NCBI GenBank assembly: GCA_016271365.2
Contig: JADMNL010000028.1
Span: forward strand, 54,764,001 to 54,828,000
Direction of reading: 5' to 3'
From: Neoceratodus forsteri
Taxonomy: Eukaryota > Chordata > Ceratodontiformes > Ceratodontidae
Length of the DNA: 64,000 bases
The translations under genes and the position numbers were made by a program. Below, in pieces: positions 57,429 through 64,000 of the stretch (its first letter is position 1; each line of letters begins with the position of its first letter). Under the pieces are notes generated by a model. It had not been told where the DNA came from, made no database searches, and saw nothing but the letters and a program-made list of their open reading frames with translations.

Positions 57429-57689
57429 CTCTCTCCCTGCCTCCCCTCTCAGAACCTAGTTTTTAGGAAGTTGGCTGGCAGGTACAGTGTTGCACCTCAA
57501 GGGTGTACCCTTGTTCCCCTCCTCTTCAGGGTGGGGTAGTTGTTGTTTTTGGTGTTAATTATATATATATATATATATATCTTTTTACTACCTCATTTTC
57601 TTTGGTTCTCGACTTGAGTCTTCTGGACCCAAGTTTGTTGCCTTTTGGCCTAAAATTAAACAATTTCCATATCTTAGTTAGCTAGTTAG

Positions 57690-57890
57690 TTTGCTCGTAA
57701 GAATCTGATGGTTACACTGAGATGTACCAGAGACAGAGGTTTGAAAACTGAGGTTGAGCTCAACGTTCTATGCTGCTGCATAGAGTTAACCCTTTCCTCT
57801 CTGGGGCCGTTTAAGTGCTGGGGCTAATGGCATATAGTCAGAATACAGCAAGACTGCATTAGAAGAAACATTACTATGGTGAGTAATTTT
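57690..57890 (+). repeat. DIRS copy 3 3' inverted terminal repeat
   Basis: GCTCGTAAGAATCTGATGG, CAACGTTCTATGCTGCTGCA, GAGTTAACCCTTTCCTCTCT and AGTCAGAATACAGCAAGACT, then ATTAGAAGAAACATTACTAT and GGTGAGTAATTTT. It aligns with 50985-51210 (inverted) and with 21600-21793. Confidence 0.85.
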
Positions 57891-58560
57891 TATGTTGCTT
57901 GCATGCATGTGCAAGAAACATAGTGCCATCATCGGAGATTTCGGAAGTGTGTCACCTCCTCCTCCAATTCAGTCAGTGAGTTGGCAGGTGCGGCCCCTGT
58001 AAGCCAATGCATTTCGGAGTTGTCTATGACACGCCTCCAAAATGCAGTGGCTATTAGAGTGGGGAGCATGCTTCACTGAGCAGATAAGAAGCCCACTGAG
58101 CGTAGCTCCCCACACTCAGGCGTGGCCCCGCACCTACTGCGTAGCCGGCCAGGTGCCCAATCCCCGTCCAGCTGAGCTTCGCTCTCCCCAGTTGTAGGTG
58201 CCACACTGGGAGCCCACCCAGCGTGGCAATGAGTCTTAATACGGGGTGCCCAACCCTCGTCGGTTGAACGCCTCTGTCACTCTGTGCCACTCTGGGAGCC
58301 CACCCCAGCGTGGCAAACGGTCCCACAACGCTCTTTTTTAACCTGAAAACGAAAATAGTCCCTGCTGGAGCGCCTCCCGACCCCTCCCACAACCCGCACT
58401 CCACCCACTGTGCACCCAGCCTCCCCACACCCCCCACCCCATACTTACCTCCGGACTCGGCGACGATCTTCAGTGGACCGGGAACACGTCTGCACTCTTC
58501 AAAGCCGACCGCGAACTGAGGAAATTCCGGTAAGCTGTATAATGGGCTAGATAGGGGTTT
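57891..58560. other. Unassigned GC-rich interval
   Basis: Two similar pieces (GGGAGCCCACCCAGCGTGGC at about 58209 and GGGAGCCCACCCCAGCGTGG at about 58293) suggest a short duplication of ~84 bp. The 169-codon minus-strand frame at 58563-58054 shows no known domain and is probably chance in GC-rich DNA. Confidence 0.4.
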
Positions 58561-59480
58561 CAACTTTATTGCATATCTCAGGCATTTTGGAATTTTTGCA
58601 CCAAATTTTCAACATGGGGTTTTTAGGACCCTTTCTACATTGATGATTTCACTGTCATGACGAGAGCCTCGGGTTCAAGGGTGATTGCAGTGACTGCAAA
58701 ATCATCCTTCAGCCTAAATACCACCATGACAGTGACATCATTCATGAGACAGCATCCCAAAAACTCCATGTTGAAAATTTGGTGCAAAATTCCAAAAAAT
58801 GACTGTTTTACGAGGGTGCATTGCGCAGTTCCTACGCAGGCTCGTAAGTTCGTGAAATTTCAATATTTTCACTCCAGATTTTCAACATTGCCATTTTACC
58901 ACACCTTCTTATGAGTAGTACAGCTGTCATTTTTCACATCTCACCCAAAATGTGTTTCCACCCATGTAGCGCAGAATGGCGCAGTCGGTGTGTCGAAATC
59001 AATGTACGGGAAAATTAAGAAAATCACAGTGACACTGTTCATGAGCAGAGGTCTTAAAATGGCTATGTTGAAAATTTAGTGAAAACAATTCCTAAAAATG
59101 ACTGTTTTACGAGCATGCATTGCGCAGTTCCTATGCAGGCTCATAAGTTCACGAAATTTCAATATTTTCACTCCAGATTTTCAACATTGTCATTTTACCA
59201 CACCTCCTTATGAGCAGTACAGCTGTCATTTTTCACATCCTGCCCAAAATGTGTTTCCACCCATGTAGCGCACAATGGCGCAGTCGGTGTGCAAACTCAA
59301 CGTATGGGACACATTAACAAAATCACAGTGACACTGTTCATGAGCAGAGGTCTTAAAATGGCTATGTTGAAAATTTGGTGAAAAAAATTCCTTAAAATGA
59401 CTGTTTTACGAGCATGCGTTGCACAGTTCCTACGCATGCTCGTAAGTTTGCAAATTTTCAATATTTGCACTCCAATGACT
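58561..59480. repeat. ~299-bp tandem repeat, about 3 copies
   Basis: GACTGTTTTACGAG occurs at 58801, 59100 and 59399. The surrounding blocks (AAATTTCAATATTTTCACTC, ACCCATGTAGCGCA then AATGGCGCAGTCGGTGTG, ACACTGTTCATGAGCAGAGG) repeat at the same spacing. The first copy is partial and more diverged. Nothing codes. The following 59481-59778 is unassigned. Confidence 0.85.
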
Positions 59481-59778
59481 TCCAAATACCTAAACAGCAC
59501 ATAGAAGCAAGCAACATTCGGCATTGACAAATGCTTGTTTCTTATGTCAGTGTAATCATTTGAAAGGGTGTTGTGGAGGGAGTTTTTATCTCCTTGGACA
59601 CTCTCAGCTCCTGTAATCAATAGATTCTCCTCCTTTCTCCTAGAATAGATGGGGTTGCAGCACTACTCAGTATGGGCCCTCAAACTGGCATCAAACACCA
59701 ATTTCTCATCTCCCAGTAACTTGGGGAAGTAAAGGGTGAACTTGAGGGTTTCCACTTTTCACTGTCAGGTAGAGTAGT

Positions 59779-60422
59779 GGACAGTCACTAATCTGCAGAC
59801 ATATTAGCACCAGTGGAAGATGCTGGACAGTCACTAATCTGCAGACATATTAGCACCAGTGGAAGATGCTGGACAGTCACTAATCTGCAGACATATTAGC
59901 ACCAGTGGAAGATGCTGGACAGTCACTAATTTGCAGACATATTAGCACCAGTGGAAGATGCTGGACAGTCACTAATCTGCAGACATATTAGCACCAGTGG
60001 AAGATGCTGGACAGTCACTAATCTGCAGACATATCAGCACCAGTGGAAGATGCTGGACAGTCACTAATCTGCAGACATATCAGCACCAGTGGAAGATGCT
60101 GGACAGTCACTAATCTGCAGACATATCAGCACCAGTGGAAGATGCTGGACAGTCACTTATCTGCAGACATATCAGCACCAGTGGAAGATGCTGGACAGTC
60201 ACTAATCTGCAGACATATCAGCACCAGTGGAAGATGCTGGACAGTCACTAATCTGCAGACATATCAGCACCAGTGGAAGATGCTGGACAGTCACTAATCT
60301 GCAGACATATCAGCACCAGTGGGAGATGCTGGACAGTCACTAATCTGCAGACATGTTAGTACCAGTGGAAGATGCTGGACAGTCACTAATCTGCAGACAT
60401 ATTAGCACCAGTGGAAGATGCT
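59779..60422. repeat. 46-bp minisatellite, exactly 14 copies
   Basis: The unit is GGACAGTCACTAATCTGCAG, ACATATTAGCACCAGTGGAA, GATGCT. Copies are nearly identical. The first five read ATATTAGC (one with TTTGCAG), the next seven ATATCAGC (one with CTTATC, one with GTGGGAG), then one ATGTTAGTACC copy and a final ATATTAGC copy that ends GATGCT just before CTGATCC. Length 644 = 14 x 46. The 84-codon frame across it is a repeat translation. Confidence 0.97.
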
Positions 60423-61434
60423 CTGATCCTCCATCATTCTGCTCTTCTCCTCCTCACCTCACTGTTTGTAAGTCACCCCCCCTTCATCTGATACCAGATG
60501 GGTACCACAGTGCAGTTTAAAACAGTCGCCTGACTAGTACCTGTCAGAGCGATCCGATCCAGTGATGTGTGGCTGAAGGAGCAGGAATGGCCCATCCTTT
60601 AAGAGATTTGGCACCATCTCTTCTCCTTCCTTGGACTCAGTCATTGTAAGCCTTTCCATATTTGGGGTAGCTGACTATCAGGCAAGGTGCTGCCACACAG
60701 ATCTGTTGTTTTTTTCCCTCTTTCCACTGCCTACCTAATGGCGATACTCTAAGGGTGCCTTCCCTTAACTGCCAGTTGTTTGTGGAGTCTCAGCTTCCCT
60801 TTTCCAAATAAGACAGCAGCTGGATCTAGGTGGCAGTCAAGCAGCTGGCTCAAGTTAAAATTGAGTCATGTTACTGATGATACAACGTGGGCTTTCCTGA
60901 TTTCCTTTTGTAAATCAGAAGGAGGTGTGCCTTCTTCTGAATCCCACAGAAGTATCAGAACAATAGGCCCCCCAAAAATGGATCCATTGGACAGAGCCCA
61001 AACAAAATAGAAAAGGTACTCATAAAAGGCAGGCAGTTCGGCTGCATGGTCACCAGAGCTCTGTGTAAAGATAAAGTCCAACAACTACTATCAGGATAAA
61101 AACAACACTTTATTCCATGAAAAGATGCCAAGAAACAAACAGTTCACCAGCCGGTGATGCACACGCCCCTTCCTCAACTTAACAGCTGGACATTTTGCAT
61201 GCAACATGTGCTTTCACGAGGCTTTTCAATGTCTTCTTTGCCAAATAATTGCCCATCCTTCCTACTTGAGATAAGGTAGTATGTAGGTTATCTGGTTAAC
61301 CAATTTAGGATCTGATAGTAGCCTTTTCAAAAAGTATCATTGGCTCTTGTAGGCCAGTTTTCATTTTTATCAGCATCCTACTTCAACAGTTCTTTCTTAT
61401 TCCCTACATCAAATATGTACTATATATAAGACAA
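60423..61434. other. Unassigned interval
   Basis: There is no recognisable gene. ACTTTATTCCATGAAAAGAT and ACACGCCCCTTCCTCAACTT (61109-61182) resemble in layout the dispersed repeat near 41272-41385 (CTTTATTGCATATAAAGG ... CCCTTCTTCAGG), so the two may be distant copies of one family. Confidence 0.4.
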
Positions 61435-63122
61435 GGGTCCTAATTTTGAAAGAATGGGGCAAGCACAGCACAGCCATTTGCACTGCACTCGCCCCTGTGC
61501 TCCCCCAGCCATGGTGATATTCAGATGGATAGCTCTAACCAATGGAGGGTGCTGTCCAACTGAATATCAGTGCATACTGGAGCAGCCCTCTGTGAATCTA
61601 CACTGCCCCAATATAGACCAGGGTTGTATTTGGCCCACAGGGGATATTGCTGCCTGAAACAGGATAGTACCAAGTCCCCTGTGGCTCATATTCAGCTTAA
61701 GCATGCAAAAAAACCCATTGGGCATGCAAGGCACTAAGGGGCCATTTGCATGCCCATTATGAACTTATTTGCATGAGGAGCAGCAGCCCCTTAGCCCCCC
61801 CCATCTAAGTGAAAGGATATCATTAGTGTCCAGTGGTGCCCCACCACCCTCAATTCCTGGGCATATTCTTTTTAATGAAATCCCTGGTTTCCAGTGGTTC
61901 TCTTCACCCCGAGCTCCCAGTATACATTTACAGTAAATACTCTGGTATCCAGTGGTCCCCCCAAAAGTGTGATGCCCCCCCACCCAACCACTCACATCCC
62001 ATCTCTCCAAACTGCTTCTCACCCTGGTTTCCAGTGCTCACAGCAGAGTATGGCAACTGGCATAGCCCTCCTCTCATCTCCACAGTTGGCCACCATATAA
62101 GCTGTCAGTGAGTGCACGTACTGTAGAAACAGCAATTTCTGCAGTATGTGCACTCACTGACAGCTCATACTGCAGCTTCAGAATTAAGAGGACAGCTATT
62201 CCAGTTGGCATTCTTCTCTGTGATCACTGGACATGGAGGTGAGGGGGTGTGGGGATGTGGGATGTGAGCAGGTAGCCTGGGTGGCAGGAGTGAGACTGTT
62301 TGGGGGGCAGAGATTTCATTGTAAACATGTACTGGGAAATCAGGGTGGGAAAACCATCTGGACACCATGGATTTTGCTACAATAAATATACTGGGGTATA
62401 AGGGGAGTTGGGGCACCACTAGACAGCAGGGATTTCATTAAAATCAATATACCAGGGTCCCAGAGGTGAGGGGCACCACTAGACACCAGGATATCACTTC
62501 AATCAATATACTAGGAATTGGGGAGTAGGGAGCATCACAGGATGCCAGAGATTTCACTAAAATAAATATACTGAGGGATTTGGGGTAGGGGGCACCACTG
62601 GACACTGGGAAGTTCACTAATCATCAATATACTGTGGTATCAGGGGGTGGGGCACCACTGGACACCAAGGATTTCACTAAAATCAATTAACTGAGGGATC
62701 AGGGGGTGGAGGCACCACTGGACACCATGGATTTATATATAGTTTGGAACAGGGGTGGAAGGCTGCAGTACAGCTTACCTGCCTTGGGGAGGGCATGGAC
62801 TTAGTGACTAGTTAGAAGGTGTTTTTTTAGTGGTGGCAAACAGCACACTTGGGGGGTTGTTTACCACCACTGCAAACTTTTGAAAATGCTGCTGTGCCAG
62901 TATTTATGAGGGGCCCCATAATTTCCATTGGCACAATGGTATCTTAGCCCCTTGGTGCTGCCTGTATGAAAAGAAAGCTTTTTACTACTACTACTTTACT
63001 AGGTTTGGGGAAGTGCTCCAAGAGCCCCTGAATATGGAGCCACCTGAAGTGTGGCAGAAACTCTGGTTAGTGCTGGCACAAACCATGTACCTGCCAGTGC
63101 TAACTTCTGAATATGTGGGCCA
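61435..63122. mobile_element. Large foldback (inverted-repeat) element with minisatellite arms
   Basis: Two long inverted arms meet at a near-perfect centre. AGCTGTCAGTGAGTGCAC (62100-62117) pairs with GTGCACTCACTGACAGCT (62148-62165). Pairing continues inward with two mismatches to a 6-base loop at 62130-62135. Left-arm blocks such as TCCAGTGGTCCCCCC and ATCCCTGGTTTCCAGTGG have inverted matches (GGGGCACCACTGGACACCA, AGGGATTTCACT) at 62350-62740, repeated every ~60 bp. The outer ends GGGTCCTAATTTTGAAAG (61435) and inverted CTTCTGAATATGTGGGCC (ending 63122) look like terminal inverted repeats. It is non-coding. The right arm has more repeats than the left. Confidence 0.82.
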
Positions 63123-63704
63123 TGGTTTTCTAATTGTTATTCCTGTTTTTAAGTGACAGATCAAGCATAGCTTGTGAAGCACGTCTTGTGGCCATGCGTG
63201 TTCTTTTTTATATTTAGTCAAGTTTAAAGAGCAACTCTGCACTTCATCATGTGCTTTCATAAATATGTTTCAGCTACTGCAATTTTCTAGAGGATACTTT
63301 TTTATTTATTTTAACATTCCTTTCCCAGGTTTACAGTACATCTTGGCATTTTTCCCCAAAAAGCTGCATAAGAAGGAGTTCTGTCTCCCCAGCTAATCTC
63401 ACAGTGCTTTTTTTATGACAGTATGGTGATCACCGTGAAGGCAGAATGTGATGTCATAGGCAGCTATAGTTAGGTCAGCAGGGGAGTCAGATTCATGTTG
63501 AAAGATTTTGCGTTATTTATAATGTTTATCAGACTAATAGCAGGGAGAAGTAAAAAAATAACAACTTAGAAAGCACTAAAGTTAATACATAGTTGGTGTA
63601 AATCTGGTGGTTTTAAACTTTATTTTAGAAGGGAGGTGATCCTTAAGTTGTTTAAGTTAAATCACCAAATGATTTGCTGCATGTCATTGATGATGTCAGT
63701 GATA
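63123..63704. other. Unassigned interval
   Basis: A/T-rich and non-coding; no repeat family recognised. Confidence 0.4.
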
Positions 63705-63778
63705 AGGCTTTTAGGGCTTGGTGTAGTGTTTCAGACCTACACAAGCCTGGATTCGATCCCCAGTATGGCCTATATTTT
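63705..63778 (+). mobile_element. tRNA-like SINE head
   Basis: GCTTGGTGTAGTGTTTCAGA resembles an RNA polymerase III A box and GGATTCGATCCCCAGTATGG holds a canonical B box (GGATTCGATCC at about 63750). Together the ~65 bases look like a diverged tRNA-derived head. They do not fold convincingly as a working tRNA and no CCA-adjacent 3' acceptor match is evident, so I call a SINE rather than a tRNA gene. Confidence 0.5.
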
Positions 63779-63839
63779 TCTTTCTCACTACTTTTACATA
63801 GTATGAGAGAAATTGTTAATTGTCATTGTTAATATCAAT

Positions 63840-64000
63840 GATAGAGTTTCAGCAAAGTTTGAAGCAGACCTTCAGAACACTGAACTCTTACTTCTATGTC
63901 TATCGGGAGACAAAATCCCAGACATGGAGGCCTTAATAATTGAAGGAGACCTGGACATAGCAGCAATAACTGAACCATGGTACACAGCTAATCATGAGTG
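63840..64000 (+). pseudogene. LINE ORF2 endonuclease start, cut by window edge
   Basis: The plus strand reads 'SAKFEADLQNTELLLLCLSG', 'DKIPDMEALIIEGDLDIAAI' and 'TEPWYTANHE'. This is the beginning of an APE-type endonuclease; TEPW corresponds to the conserved TETW. The segment is open from about 63845 to the window end. Its state beyond 64000 is unknown, so it could be an intact or broken LINE of the L2/CR1 type. Confidence 0.65.

Larger units (their letters stand above)
56667..57890 (+). mobile_element. DIRS-like copy 3, 3' part only, plus strand
   Basis: It contains the C-terminal half of the recombinase (56670-57324), an internal complementary region (57333-57428), a non-coding segment with (TA)12 at 57557-57580, and the 3' inverted terminal repeat (about 57690-57890). 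It points opposite to copy 2 and joins it at the first catalytic segment. Its terminal sequence (TCAGAATACAGCAAGAC) is that of copy 1, so it belongs to a different subfamily from copy 2. Confidence 0.9.

Noticed and set aside
58054..58563. 169-codon minus-strand frame
   Set aside because: GC-rich chance frame with no domain, start context or homologous copy.
63705..63778. Functional tRNA gene
   Set aside because: The B box is good, but no full cloverleaf or acceptor stem could be drawn.

Overview
This window is non-coding, repeat-dominated vertebrate nuclear DNA. I found no host protein-coding gene and no free-standing RNA gene. The mix of CR1 and L2-type LINEs, DIRS-like tyrosine-recombinase retrotransposons, a Ty3/gypsy-type element with integrase ahead of reverse transcriptase, hAT and TA-target MITEs, tRNA-derived SINEs and long satellites fits a large, transposon-rich genome such as an amphibian (salamander or caecilian) or a lungfish. 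The species cannot be fixed from the sequence alone.

Layout. 1-0.6 kb: a ~73-bp minisatellite. 0.6-12.7 kb: about 200 units of a ~61-bp satellite, with higher-order repeats of ~1.6 and ~3.55-3.59 kb on the left and a cleaner ~1.28-kb block on the right. 12.7-15.7 kb: a possible solo retroviral LTR, a LINE endonuclease relic and a possible second LTR. 15.7-18.25 kb: a ~26-bp tandem array split by a CR1. 18.25-21.8 kb: a DIRS-like element cut off at its 3' end. 22-29.2 kb: SINEs, microsatellites, a CR1 carrying a hAT MITE, a ~60-bp tandem array split by a SINE, and a TA-target MITE. 29.2-43.6 kb: one LTR retrotransposon on the minus strand, with pol order PR-IN-RT-RNase H. Its 3' LTR is split by two CR1 insertions, one of them nearly full length. 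43.6-50 kb: L2-type LINE relics and a minisatellite-bearing repeat. 50.2-57.9 kb: a CR1 with a SINE inside it, then a structurally complete DIRS-like element (both inverted terminal repeats plus the internal complementary region). Its 5' end abuts the 3' half of another DIRS copy in the opposite orientation. 58.5-60.4 kb: a 299-bp tandem repeat and exactly 14 copies of a 46-bp minisatellite. 61.4-63.1 kb: a large foldback element. 63.7-64 kb: a tRNA-like SINE head and the start of a LINE endonuclease.

Every transposon reading frame seen is broken by stops or frameshifts, so these are relics. The nesting gives relative ages: the gypsy-type LTR is older than both CR1s inside it, one CR1 is older than its hAT MITE, and the CR1 at 50.2 kb is older than its SINE. 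Most of the satellite carries a homopolymer/CpG indel pattern that looks more like uncorrected long-read error than natural mutation, so sequence detail there should be treated with caution.
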